Program-made: the position numbers and the translations under genes | In this document: positions 1-9,543 of the stretch, piece after piece | Layout: each line of letters begins with the position of its first letter | Position numbering within the stretch: the stretch's first letter is position 1 | NCBI GenBank assembly: GCA_025361565.1 | Contig: JANYKN010000007.1 | Location: 62,001 to 126,000, forward strand | From: Bacteroidota bacterium | GTDB lineage: Bacteria > Bacteroidota > Bacteroidia > Bacteroidales > NBLH01 | Reading direction: 5' to 3' | Length of the DNA: 64,000 nucleotides | Notes under the pieces: generated by a model | The model's input: the letters and a program-made list of their open reading frames with translations, nothing else | What the model was told of the DNA's origin: nothing | Databases searched by the model: none

Positions 1-1011
1 TTAAATCCCCAAACCAATCCTTATCTGCTTGAGCGGTTTGGCATTAATGCAGTTTTTAATGCTGGGGCAATAAAATTCAATGGAAAGTATGTTGTTGTTG
101 CAAGGGTTGAAGGAAACGACCGGAAATCTTTTTTTGCAATTGCAGAAAGCGAAAACGGAATAGATAACTTCCGATTTTGGGATAAGCCTGTTATCATGCC
201 CGAAACAGAAAATCCGGATACCAATGTATACGATATGCGATTAACACAGCACCAAGATGGTTGGATTTATGGAATTTTTTGTACCGAACGAAAAGACACT
301 TCAAAGCCAGATGACACAACAGCGGCAGTTGCAGCGGCTGGAATTGCCCGTACAAAAGATTTAATAAAATGGGAGCGGCTAAATGATTTGATTTCCTATT
401 CAGGACAGCAGCGCAATGTTGTTTTGCATCCCGAATTTGTTAATGGCAAATACGCATTTTATACCCGTCCACAAGATGGTTTTATTGATACAGGTTCTGG
501 AGGAGGCATTGCATTCGGTTTATCAGATTCGATGGAAAAAGCCGAAGTAAAAGAAGAAAAAATCCTTGACCCTAAAATTTATCATACCATAACCGAAGTT
601 AAAAACGGACAAGGCCCTGCTCCTATAAAAACGAGCAAAGGATGGCTACATCTAGCGCATGGTGTACGAAATACAGCAGCCGGTTTGCGCTATGTTCTTT
701 ATATGTTTATGACTGATTTAAAAGATCTTACAAAGGTAACTTATCATCCGGCAGGTTATTTTATTGCGCCAATTTGCGAAGAACGTGTTGGTGATGTTTC
801 AAATGTTGTTTTTTCAAATGGTTGGATTGCCGATGAGGAAGGAAAAGTATTTATTTATTATGCCTCTTCCGATACCAGATTACATGTTGCCACATCAACC
901 ATCGATAAATTGCTTGACTATGCTATGAATACTGCTTCCGATAGACTTAGCTCGAATAAATCGGTTGAACAGATAATTTCAATAATTGACAAAAATTTTA
1001 ATTTCAAATGA
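1..1011 (+). CDS. GH130 beta-mannoside phosphorylase (4-O-beta-D-mannosyl-D-glucose phosphorylase type), 5' end missing
   Basis: The reading frame is open from base 1, so the gene starts upstream of the window; 336 residues are visible and about 50 are missing if the usual length near 390 holds. The first ATG in view, at 196, is internal. Family GH130 cleaves beta-1,4-mannosyl-glucose with phosphate, giving mannose-1-phosphate and glucose in the cytoplasm. The visible chain has the five-bladed propeller character of the family and the motif YDMRLT, whose Asp (visible residue 78) is the expected general acid. No signal peptide can be judged. It sits 249 bases before susC on the same strand, and a 2-epimerase is encoded at 13580, which together form the known mannobiose route. 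The mannosylglucose specificity is inferred from that pairing; other GH130 mannoside phosphorylases remain possible. Confidence 0.88.
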   Translation, partial: LNPQTNPYLLERFGINAVFNAGAIKFNGKYVVVARVEGNDRKSFFAIAESENGIDNFRFWDKPVIMPETENPDTNVYDMRLTQHQDGWIYGIFCTERKDTSKPDDTTAAVAAAGIARTKDLIKWERLNDLISYSGQQRNVVLHPEFVNGKYAFYTRPQDGFIDTGSGGGIAFGLSDSMEKAEVKEEKILDPKIYHTITEVKNGQGPAPIKTSKGWLHLAHGVRNTAAGLRYVLYMFMTDLKDLTKVTYHPAGYFIAPICEERVGDVSNVVFSNGWIADEEGKVFIYYASSDTRLHVATSTIDKLLDYAMNTASDRLSSNKSVEQIISIIDKNFNFK

Positions 1012-1251
1012 AAAGGAGAACACGTCTCTCCTAGACAATAATTTAAAAAAAATGAAATAAGACGTGTATATTTTATTAATAGTAACTAAAAACCTACAAC
1101 CTAAAATGAAAAGAAAGGAGAAATTATTTGAATTGAAAATGCAAACCTAAACATTAAAAAAGGGTAATTGATTAGATGACTGTGCTTTTGTTCATCAAGT
1201 TATTTACCAGGTAATTATTATTTTTTTATTTATTAACCTATCAAATTTTAC

Positions 1252-1256
1252 GGAGG
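1252..1256 (+). promoter_or_regulatory. Strong Shine-Dalgarno site of the SusC gene
   Basis: GGAGG lies four bases before the ATG at 1261. Most genes in this window have only A/T-rich leaders, which is usual for Bacteroidota, so this well-formed site stands out and fixes the start of SusC. The preceding 249-base gap (1012-1260) holds no gene; a 14-codon reading frame at 1106-1150 has no support. Confidence 0.6.
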
Positions 1257-1260
1257 TTTT

Positions 1261-4200
1261 ATGAAAAAACTTATTTTGTATTTATTAACAATTTGTATTG
1301 GTTATGTATACACAGCCAATGCACAAACCATTACCGGTGTTATCACAAACACTGATGATGGACAACCACTTCCAAGAGTAAATATCCAGGAAAAAGGGAC
1401 AACCCAGGGAACAATTACAGACTTGAGCGGTGCTTATACCATCAATGTTTCAGGCCAAAATTCCGTTTTGGTAGTTTCGTTTGTTGGCTTCAAACCCCAA
1501 GAAATAACAGTTGGAAGTCAAAACGTAATTAATATTGCCCTTGAAGTAGAGGCAACAGGAATAGACGAAGTTGTAGTAGTTGGTTACGGTACAATGAAGA
1601 AGAAAGACTTGACCGGTTCAGTAGCTTCTGTTTCAGAGAATGATTTAAAGTCCAGCATCTCTACTAATATTGACCAGGCAATTCAAGGTCGTATATCAGG
1701 AGTTCAGGTAACGCAAAACTCAGGACAACCGGGAGGTGCAACTTCCATTCGGATTCGGGGAGCAAGTTCTGTTTCAGGTAGTAACGAACCCCTATATGTT
1801 GTTGATGGAGTTCCATTTTTAGGAAATGGACAAAGCATTGGAGGTTTTGATTGGGCAGGAGGAACCAACGGTCAAAACAAAGTTAACCCACTTTCAACAA
1901 TTAATCCTGCGGATATAGTTAATATTGAAGTTCTTAAAGATGCTTCCGCTTCTGCAATTTATGGTGCACAGGCAGCAAATGGTGTAGTTCTCATAACAAC
2001 AAGACGAGGGAAAAAAGGAGCAGCAAAAGTTTCATACAATGGTTATATGGCTCTGCAAGAACTCCCCAATAAGATAAATATGATGAACTTAAAACAATAT
2101 GCGGCATATGAAAATCAGATTGCTGATGAACTAGAAAACACCAAGTCTGAATATTATTTAGATCCTACCATAGTTGGTGATGGCACAGACTGGCAGGATG
2201 AAATTTTCAGGAAAGCATGGATGCAAAACCATCAGATATCTGTTACTGGTGGTACTGATAATATTGCTTATGCATTCTCTGGGGGTTATTTTGACCAAGA
2301 TGGTATTATTATCGGATCAGATTTTAAGCGATATACAACCAGGATGAATCTGGACAGTGAAGTAAAAAAATGGTTAAAAGTTGGTGGTGCGCTCTCTTAT
2401 GCACAAACAAACGAAACCATTACATTGAATGATGGAGGTGACGGAGTTATTATTCAGGCATTACTCATGCAACCTGATGTTCCCGTTTATGATTTGGATG
2501 GCAATTTTGCAGGACCAACAGTAGTAGAAGGTGCCTCGCAATATAATCCAGTTGCACTTGCACTTCAAAGGAACAATACACTAAAACGCCAGCGTATTAC
2601 CGGAAACGCATATATTAGTGTTGACCCTATAAAAGGAATGAATTTTAGGAGCGAGTATAGTTATGATTTAAACAATGCGGGCCAGAAAGCTTTCTTCCCG
2701 ACTTTTGAATGGGGACTGCTTAAAAATGATATTAATAAAATGAGGATACAAGCAGATCAAAGTAAATTTTGGGTTTGGAAAAATTACCTTACTTATGATT
2801 TAAAGTTTGCCGGATCACATAACCTCAAGATGATGTTTGGACAGGAGATGCAAAAGTCGTGGTGGACAGGAAATACACTGATAAAGCAAGGTTTTACATC
2901 AAACGATATTCTGGTAATGACAAATGACGGCGTCTATTCATCAAACACAGGATGGGAAGATGCCTCAACTCAAATGTCATATTATGGTCGTTTTAACTAT
3001 AATTATGCCGATCGCTATTTGGCCACATTCACTTTCCGTGCCGATGGTTCTTCGAAATTTGGTGCAGATAATAAATGGGGATATTTTCCTTCAGGATCAT
3101 TAGCCTGGAGAATTAACAACGAAGCCTTTATGAAAGACATTAAAGCCGTATCGAATTTAAAACTTAGGCTCAGTTATGGTTCTGTAGGAAACATGCCAAG
3201 TTCAACCTACCTTTATGGTGCTTCCATGGTTTCTGTTACTACTGCATTCGGAACAGGATATTTACCCGAAAAATTTCCAAATAGCCAATTAAAGTGGGAA
3301 ACTACTGAACAATTTGACCTTGGAATAGATTTAGGAATGCTGGATAATCGCATTGAACTACAATTTGATATTTACAAAAAGAACACTAGAGATCTGTTGT
3401 TGCAGATTTCCGTACCAAGTTATATTGGTGGCTCTAATGCTGGCGAAGATATTCAGGCACCATTTGCTAACATTGGTAAAATGGAAAACAAAGGATTTGA
3501 TATATCGTTAAACACCAGAAATATTCAAAACAGTAAATTTAGCTGGAATACTAGTTTAACTTTTTCTTTAAATAGAAATAAAGTAGTTGAATTAAATAGT
3601 GAAACAGCTGAATATTATCAGAGTTTGTATTGGTACAGTGAATTCCAGACTGCAACACTTACAAAAGTAGGCCTGCCAGTCGGTGTTTTTTATGGATATG
3701 AAATGGAAGGGATTTTCCAGGATGCAAATGATATTGCAAGCCATGCTGTACAAATTGCAGATCCCACAAATCCTTCAGCAAACTTTATTGATAAAAAACA
3801 AGGTGTTTGGATTGGAGATGTTAAATTCAAAGATATTTCAGGACCAGATGGAGTGCCGGATGGTAAAATCGACACCTATGACCAAAAAGTAATTGGAGAT
3901 CCAAATCCTAATTTTACTTATGGATTGAATAACACCTTCACTTATGGCAATTTTGACCTTACTATCTATTTGTCAGGCGCCTATGGTGGTGATATTCTAA
4001 ACTATTCCAGGGTTCAAACCGAAGGCCAAACCAGCGTTTGGAGCAATCAAAGCACCAAAGTTGTTGATCGCGCCAGGTACGGAATGATTGATCCAAGCGG
4101 AAGCACAACTGATCCTTACAACTATCAAATCACAAATCCAGGTACAGATGTTCCAAGGGTAACTTCCAATGATAACAACAGGAATAACCGCATGTCCACC

Positions 4201-4461
4201 AGATTTTTAGAGGATGGTAGTTATTTAAGGATTCAGAATATTTCATTGGGATATTCACTTCCACAAAACCTGGTTTCAAAAGTTGGCATCCATGGTTTGA
4301 AAGTTTATGCAAACATTCAAAACGTCTATACATTCACCAAATACACGGGATACGATCCAGAGATTGGAGCATTTAACCAAAATGCAATGATGCAAAATAT
4401 TGATATGGGCCGTTACCCAAGTCCAAGAGTTTATACATTTGGCGTTAATGTTGATTTTTAA
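1261..4461 (+). CDS. SusC/RagA-family TonB-dependent outer-membrane transporter
   Basis: This 1066-residue protein imports oligosaccharides through the outer membrane, working with the SusD lid encoded next. A signal peptide (cut after ANAQ, about residue 22) is followed by a carboxypeptidase-like regulatory domain (about 23-110), a TonB-box-like stretch (VVVVGYG) and a plug with the family signatures LYVVDGVPF and a segment ending ANGVVLITT. The rest is a 22-strand barrel ending in NVDF with a terminal aromatic residue. Length is normal for the family. The gene follows GH130 and precedes SusD by 20 bases. Neighbouring mannanases and alpha-galactosidase suggest galactomanno-oligosaccharides as the cargo; that specificity is inferred from context only. 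Confidence 0.96.
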   Translation: MKKLILYLLTICIGYVYTANAQTITGVITNTDDGQPLPRVNIQEKGTTQGTITDLSGAYTINVSGQNSVLVVSFVGFKPQEITVGSQNVINIALEVEATGIDEVVVVGYGTMKKKDLTGSVASVSENDLKSSISTNIDQAIQGRISGVQVTQNSGQPGGATSIRIRGASSVSGSNEPLYVVDGVPFLGNGQSIGGFDWAGGTNGQNKVNPLSTINPADIVNIEVLKDASASAIYGAQAANGVVLITTRRGKKGAAKVSYNGYMALQELPNKINMMNLKQYAAYENQIADELENTKSEYYLDPTIVGDGTDWQDEIFRKAWMQNHQISVTGGTDNIAYAFSGGYFDQDGIIIGSDFKRYTTRMNLDSEVKKWLKVGGALSYAQTNETITLNDGGDGVIIQALLMQPDVPVYDLDGNFAGPTVVEGASQYNPVALALQRNNTLKRQRITGNAYISVDPIKGMNFRSEYSYDLNNAGQKAFFPTFEWGLLKNDINKMRIQADQSKFWVWKNYLTYDLKFAGSHNLKMMFGQEMQKSWWTGNTLIKQGFTSNDILVMTNDGVYSSNTGWEDASTQMSYYGRFNYNYADRYLATFTFRADGSSKFGADNKWGYFPSGSLAWRINNEAFMKDIKAVSNLKLRLSYGSVGNMPSSTYLYGASMVSVTTAFGTGYLPEKFPNSQLKWETTEQFDLGIDLGMLDNRIELQFDIYKKNTRDLLLQISVPSYIGGSNAGEDIQAPFANIGKMENKGFDISLNTRNIQNSKFSWNTSLTFSLNRNKVVELNSETAEYYQSLYWYSEFQTATLTKVGLPVGVFYGYEMEGIFQDANDIASHAVQIADPTNPSANFIDKKQGVWIGDVKFKDISGPDGVPDGKIDTYDQKVIGDPNPNFTYGLNNTFTYGNFDLTIYLSGAYGGDILNYSRVQTEGQTSVWSNQSTKVVDRARYGMIDPSGSTTDPYNYQITNPGTDVPRVTSNDNNRNNRMSTRFLEDGSYLRIQNISLGYSLPQNLVSKVGIHGLKVYANIQNVYTFTKYTGYDPEIGAFNQNAMMQNIDMGRYPSPRVYTFGVNVDF

Positions 4462-4481
4462 CCACAAAATATTCTTTGAAA

Positions 4482-6146
4482 ATGAAAAATCAAATAATTT
4501 ATATATGCCTTTTTGTTGTTCTTTTAATAACAACATCGTGCGCAAAAGATTTTTTAACCGTAGATCCGGTTGATAAAAGGGTTGTTGATAATTTTTATAA
4601 AACTGAAGCCGAGGTCCGTGCTTCAACATCGGTACTTTATGGCGGTCGCGGTTGGTTTAACTATCTAGCCGGACTCATGTTCTATGCTGGCGATATGTCT
4701 TCTGGAGATATGTATTACACCTATGACCAAGAAGGGCAGTTTTTCTACTTTTCTTTTAATAACGGCAATGCCCATCTTTCCAGTGGTTGGAAAAGTTTAT
4801 TCAGGGTTAATTCATATTGTAATTCCGTGATTAACGATATGCCAGAACCAGCCAGAAAAAATGGTGTAAATGAACAGGTAATTCAAGCAGCTCTTGGGGA
4901 AGCTCACTTTGTGAGAGCATGGGTTTATTTTCTTTTGGCCGAATATTGGGGTGAAGTACCAATTATTGAAAATGCTTCTGAACTTATTGGTTCGGGCAAT
5001 ATGTTGGTTCCCAAAAATACCAAAAGCAGCCTTTATGAATTTATCCGCAGAGATTTGGTTTTTGCAGAAGCAAATCTTCCAGGTAAAGATGATCAGCCTG
5101 GCAGAGCTACAAAATGGGCTGCAAAAGGTTTACTTGCAAAACTTTACCTGACTATGGCATCAAATTTAAGCGATCCAAAATCTTCAGAATACTTTGGTCT
5201 TGCAAAACAATATGCACAGGAAGTGATTGATAATTCAGATGGTATTGGCCTAAATCCAAGTTATTCTGAACTTTTCACAGTGGAAGGTAACAATAACATG
5301 GAATCGCTTTTTGCCTTGCAAATGTTAGGTGCGAAAGGTTATGGTCTTGGAAGCCCTCGTAATGTTGCATGGTCAAGAAGTTCTATAATTGCAGATCAAA
5401 CCTGGGGAGCCGGAAAAAGTCCAACTCTTGATTTCCAGAATGATATAGAAGTTGGTGATGCGCGCAGAAAATACATTATTATGCAGAGTGGAGATTATTA
5501 TGAAGAATTGAACAGGGCAGGCGGTGGCTATACATATAATATCCGGACAGCAGATCCTGCAGATCCTGCTAAAGCCATTGAAGGACCAGGAGCAACGTTA
5601 AGCCATATTAAAAAATACGTTATTGGAAAAGCCGCCGACTGTAACAATCAAGTTGGAACAGATCAGGATGCCGGTAATAATGTTTACTTTATGCGTTTTG
5701 CCGAAATTTATCTTATTTATTGTGAAGCAGCTATTGGAGCAGGAACAGAAACTTCAGATCCTCTTGCTATTCAGTATATAAACTTAGTACGAGATCGTGC
5801 AGGCCTGGCAGGCAGAGTAGCGCCTCTAACTTTTGATGAAGTAATGCACGAACGACGCATAGAATTTGGAATGGAAAGTATTAGATGGTTTGATGTCAAA
5901 CGTATGTTTTATCGCGATCCACAATCGGCAGTTGATTACTTAAATGCCCAAAACCGAGAAGATACATATGTTGCAAATACTTCAGATGCAAATTTGCTGA
6001 ATACGTATGAAGGATATGATCTCATTCCACCAACAACCAGAATAACAATCTATGCCAGCCAAATTGAAGCTTTTCCTATTCCTTCAGAAGCTATTTCGTC
6101 AAATCCTGGACTAGAGGGAGATGCTGTTGAGTATATTTTTGAATAA
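4482..6146 (+). CDS. SusD/RagB-family glycan-binding lipoprotein
   Basis: This surface lipoprotein caps the SusC barrel and binds the glycan. The ATG at 4482 is preferred over a TTG six bases upstream because it gives a clean lipoprotein signal with Cys20 in TTSC. The chain (554 residues) has the TPR-like helical SusD fold: the helices around AALGEAHFVRAWVYFLLAEYWGEVP, and the C-terminal signatures HERRIEFGMESIRWFDVKR and AFPIPSEAISSNPGL. It starts 20 bases after SusC ends and is followed directly by a surface glycan-binding protein gene, so it belongs to one transcript. Confidence 0.96.
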   Translation: MKNQIIYICLFVVLLITTSCAKDFLTVDPVDKRVVDNFYKTEAEVRASTSVLYGGRGWFNYLAGLMFYAGDMSSGDMYYTYDQEGQFFYFSFNNGNAHLSSGWKSLFRVNSYCNSVINDMPEPARKNGVNEQVIQAALGEAHFVRAWVYFLLAEYWGEVPIIENASELIGSGNMLVPKNTKSSLYEFIRRDLVFAEANLPGKDDQPGRATKWAAKGLLAKLYLTMASNLSDPKSSEYFGLAKQYAQEVIDNSDGIGLNPSYSELFTVEGNNNMESLFALQMLGAKGYGLGSPRNVAWSRSSIIADQTWGAGKSPTLDFQNDIEVGDARRKYIIMQSGDYYEELNRAGGGYTYNIRTADPADPAKAIEGPGATLSHIKKYVIGKAADCNNQVGTDQDAGNNVYFMRFAEIYLIYCEAAIGAGTETSDPLAIQYINLVRDRAGLAGRVAPLTFDEVMHERRIEFGMESIRWFDVKRMFYRDPQSAVDYLNAQNREDTYVANTSDANLLNTYEGYDLIPPTTRITIYASQIEAFPIPSEAISSNPGLEGDAVEYIFE

Positions 6147-6153
6147 ACTTAAA

Positions 6154-7353
6154 ATGAAATATTCAATGAAAACATTAAAAAGAATCACCTTATCACTCCT
6201 GCTAATATTCATAGCATCGAGTACGTTTGTGTCCTGCAATAAGGATGATAATAATGGTAAAAATCCTACAATATCATATATCCGGGTAACTGATCCCAAT
6301 GCATCAGACTCATTGTTAGTCAGCGGATATTTAGGCGATTTGATTGCTATCATGGGCAACGATTTGCAGAATTTGAAAGAGCTTTGGTTCAATGATCAAC
6401 AAGCCAAACTTAATCCTGCTTATATTACTCAAACATCAATCATAGCTACTATACCAGGAACAATACCTGAAATTGTTACCAATACAATGAAACTGGTTTT
6501 TTCTGACGGTCAAACTCTGGAATATCCATTCATAGTAGCAGTTCCAGCTCCCAGCCTGTCAAAAATGCTGTGCGAATATGTTCCGGCAGGCCAAACAGCA
6601 GTGATCCTGGGAAATTTCTTTCTCCCAGCTGAGGGACAAAATGAACCAAATGTTTATTTTGCAGGAAATATAAAAGCTGAAATTGTTTCGTACACCATGG
6701 AAGAGATTAGAGTTATTGTGCCCGATAATGCCGGTGTTGGTAAAATTACTGTTGAATCAATGTACGGAAAAAAAACATCCAGCTTTATTTTTAGGGACAA
6801 TACCAATTTAATACTTGATTTTACAAGTTCTTCATATGGTAATCCCTGGGGTAAAGGAGGTTTTGGAACAGCAGATGATTGCTCCGGTCAATATCTCAAT
6901 TTTGTTGGAACAATGGGTGGCTGGAGTTGGCAGGACAAAATGATGTTCGCTTATTTTGCATCAGCCGGTGCAGGTGTTAAACCGATCGCCAGTGGTTTAA
7001 CAGATTACCTAGCTGTCCGTTTCGAAGCCAACGTAGTAACTTGGTCAGATGCACCAATGATAATCTGGTTTGATAATCAGGATAGAATTACAGTTGATGA
7101 AGCATCGCTTCCTCAGGCTCACTGGAAACCTTATAATAAAGATGGAGTAAAATCAGAATATAAAACTGGTGGTTGGATTACAGTAACCATTCCGCTAAAA
7201 GATTTTTATTACAACAAGGATGAATCAAAATCTGATTTGAAAATCGATAACATTGAAAATTACACCAATATCAATTTCTTCATCTTTGGGGCTGCCGATG
7301 GCACATATCCAATTGATATACGCATTGACAACGTTCGTGTTGTTCATTTATAA
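6154..7353 (+). CDS. Surface glycan-binding lipoprotein with IPT/TIG domains (SGBP-B type)
   Basis: This protein is a presumed cell-surface glycan-binding lipoprotein of 399 residues. I chose the ATG at 6154 (another in frame is at 6166): it yields a signal peptide and lipobox with Cys28 (FVSC), whereas the upstream ATG at 6121 would add 11 residues and overlap SusD. Two IPT/TIG immunoglobulin-like domains (about residues 35-125 and 130-215) lead to a C-terminal beta-sandwich (about 220-399) rich in Trp and Asp. This resembles the binding domain of the xyloglucan SGBP-B family. Such proteins follow susD in many polysaccharide loci. The ligand is presumably a mannan, judged from neighbours alone. 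Confidence 0.85.
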   Translation: MKYSMKTLKRITLSLLLIFIASSTFVSCNKDDNNGKNPTISYIRVTDPNASDSLLVSGYLGDLIAIMGNDLQNLKELWFNDQQAKLNPAYITQTSIIATIPGTIPEIVTNTMKLVFSDGQTLEYPFIVAVPAPSLSKMLCEYVPAGQTAVILGNFFLPAEGQNEPNVYFAGNIKAEIVSYTMEEIRVIVPDNAGVGKITVESMYGKKTSSFIFRDNTNLILDFTSSSYGNPWGKGGFGTADDCSGQYLNFVGTMGGWSWQDKMMFAYFASAGAGVKPIASGLTDYLAVRFEANVVTWSDAPMIIWFDNQDRITVDEASLPQAHWKPYNKDGVKSEYKTGGWITVTIPLKDFYYNKDESKSDLKIDNIENYTNINFFIFGAADGTYPIDIRIDNVRVVHL

Positions 7354-7373
7354 TGGATTAATAATAAGATACT

Positions 7374-9473
7374 ATGCAAACAAAAATAATTAAGCATAAA
7401 AAATTTGCGGTACTTTTAATACTGGGAATTCTCAGTATCGCTACTTTCTTTACTTCTTGTAAAAAAGATGACAAAAACAACAATGTTGAACTTTTCAGCT
7501 ATGGGCCTGTGCCTATAGCTCGTGGTGCTGAATTAAAATTTATCGGGGTCAACCTGGATAAAGTAACTTCCATTGTTCTACCTGATAATATTGAGATTTT
7601 AGTTGCAGATTTTGGATCGCAAACATCTGATTTAATTACAATTACAGTTCCACAAAATGCAGTTGAAGGCTTTGTTGTGCTAAAATATGCAAATGGAGAA
7701 ATTACTACTAAAACGCCAATCGGTTTTTCAGAACCAATCACACTGGATGCTTTCAGTCCTGTAACTATCAAACCAGGTTCTGAATTAACAATTACAGGTG
7801 AATACTTAAACCTGATTGGCCAAGTCATTTTCCCCGAAAATGCAATAGTCGACAGTACAGATTTTATTAGTCAATCGAGAAATGAGATTAAGTTAATTGT
7901 TCCCGAGGAAGCAAAATCTGGAAAAATTACTATTACAAATGGTGCAGCTGATCCAATTATCATCTATTCTCAATCTGAACTTTCGGTCATTTTACCTGCT
8001 GTTTCAGCCATTGCTCCAAATCCCATAAAAGTGGGAACCGATTTAACGATAACAGGTACTGATTTGGATTTGGTTAAGTTAGTTTCTTTCGGTGGAAATA
8101 GAATAGTAACCACATTCACAGAACAAACTACTACATCAATCACAGTCACTGTTCCTTTAAATGCTGAAGATGGTAAAATAATTGTGGTTCCTGCATCACT
8201 AGTACAGGTTGAATCTACCGATGAATTAGTAATGGTAGATCCTTCTGATATCGTAGTTAATCCAACAAGTGTTAAAAACGGGGAAACAATTGCTGTAACC
8301 GGAACCGATTTGGATTTGATAAACAAAGTAACTTTTGGAGGTGGTATTGAAGGAACTATTCAGGGTGGAGGAACTTCCACAGCAATTAGCGTCACAGTTC
8401 CAGATGCAGCCCTAACCGGTGAAATTTTATTTGGAACAACGACTAATAAATCTATTTCCGGCGGTACAATAACGATTATTGATCCTGCAATTACCAATTT
8501 TGCGCCAACATCCGTCAAGGCAGGTGCCGATATTGTTATTACAGGATCTGATCTTGATTTAGTTGCATCCGTAAAGTTTTTTGGTGGAATAACCGGAACC
8601 ATTGGTGCAAGAACAGGAACTTCACTTACAGTAACAGTGCCTGTTGGTGCACAAACAGGTGTAATTACTTTGGTTGCAATAAATGGAGTTAATGTTGAAT
8701 CTTCAGGAACTTTCACCATATTGCAGAATCTTCCGGTTTTTACTTCATTTTCCGAACTTAAAGGAACCCAGGGAAAGATATTGACTTTAAATGGTACAAA
8801 TATGGATTTAATAAAAACACTTATATTCCCAGGCAATATAGCTGCCACAGAATATGGTATTAAATCTAGTACGATAGTTGAAGTATATGTTCCTATGGAG
8901 GTTCCTCTGGGCATTGGACAGATTAAAGAGATTACTTATGAGGGAGAAGAAGGTCTTTTACCCGCTCTTTTCTTTGGTTACCAACAACCAATTACCGCCC
9001 AAACAATAATTGTGATGGACTATGAACAACATGGTGGTCACAACGGTTATTGGGATGCTGCATGGAATACTTCTTTTTCAAGTATTATGAATGAAAATGG
9101 CAATACTTTTATTACATCAACCGGATCAATTAATGGTTGGTTTATGAATTGTAACCATCAAGGAAGTGGTGCACCAGGTCCGATAATTGATAACATCGAA
9201 AATTATGTATTAAAAGTCGATGTAAGAACCGATATTGGGGTAACAGGTGCTGAAAATGCTGCTATTCAGTTCGTATTCGGTGACAATTGGAAATGGTATG
9301 GCGCAGGGTTGATACCTGCAAGCACTTATGGCGATTGGGTAACTGTATCAATACCCGTAAGTACATGGAACCTAACTGGTACATTAAACCTATCTTCAGG
9401 CACAAATGGACTTTATGGTGGTCCAATTCCTGCAGGTGTTAGCATGGATAACATTCGTTTTGATCCAAAATAA
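7374..9473 (+). CDS. Long surface glycan-binding lipoprotein with six IPT/TIG-like repeats
   Basis: A lipoprotein signal (Cys29 in FTSC) precedes about six tandem IPT/TIG-like immunoglobulin domains of roughly 80 residues each (about residues 37-540). Several carry the near-identical motif TGTDLDLV or a close variant. A C-terminal beta-sandwich binding domain (about 545-699) includes the segment MDYEQHGGHNGYWDAAW, comparable to the end of the preceding protein. The length of 699 residues is well above the usual SGBP size. A rigid stalk holding a glycan-binding tip away from the membrane is the likely architecture. A hairpin just downstream (9494-9526) separates this gene from the enzyme genes. 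Confidence 0.82.
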   Translation: MQTKIIKHKKFAVLLILGILSIATFFTSCKKDDKNNNVELFSYGPVPIARGAELKFIGVNLDKVTSIVLPDNIEILVADFGSQTSDLITITVPQNAVEGFVVLKYANGEITTKTPIGFSEPITLDAFSPVTIKPGSELTITGEYLNLIGQVIFPENAIVDSTDFISQSRNEIKLIVPEEAKSGKITITNGAADPIIIYSQSELSVILPAVSAIAPNPIKVGTDLTITGTDLDLVKLVSFGGNRIVTTFTEQTTTSITVTVPLNAEDGKIIVVPASLVQVESTDELVMVDPSDIVVNPTSVKNGETIAVTGTDLDLINKVTFGGGIEGTIQGGGTSTAISVTVPDAALTGEILFGTTTNKSISGGTITIIDPAITNFAPTSVKAGADIVITGSDLDLVASVKFFGGITGTIGARTGTSLTVTVPVGAQTGVITLVAINGVNVESSGTFTILQNLPVFTSFSELKGTQGKILTLNGTNMDLIKTLIFPGNIAATEYGIKSSTIVEVYVPMEVPLGIGQIKEITYEGEEGLLPALFFGYQQPITAQTIIVMDYEQHGGHNGYWDAAWNTSFSSIMNENGNTFITSTGSINGWFMNCNHQGSGAPGPIIDNIENYVLKVDVRTDIGVTGAENAAIQFVFGDNWKWYGAGLIPASTYGDWVTVSIPVSTWNLTGTLNLSSGTNGLYGGPIPAGVSMDNIRFDPK

Positions 9474-9493
9474 AAAAATTTAAATGAAATATT

Positions 9494-9526
9494 AAAGGAT
9501 AGTCTTAATTTAGGCTATCCTTTTTA
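9494..9526 (+). terminator. Hairpin with T-run inside the polysaccharide locus
   Basis: AAAGGATAG (9494-9502) pairs through GGATAG with CTATCC (9515-9520), followed by TTTTT. It lies in the 70-base gap between the transport/binding genes and the first mannanase. It may be a partial terminator or attenuator that lowers enzyme expression relative to SusCD, or an RNA-processing site. Confidence 0.55.
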
Positions 9527-9543
9527 TTCTAATCCAACTAATT

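Noticed and set aside
1106-1150. 14-codon frame ATGAAAAGAAAG... with a GGAG inside, before SusC
   Set aside because: Very short, no conservation evidence, and its GGAG lies within the frame rather than before it.
7970-8914. Long antisense frames (118 and 184 codons) opposite the IPT repeat gene
   Set aside because: They mirror the Thr/Val-rich repeats of the real gene, lack starts with any leader signal, and break at unit borders.
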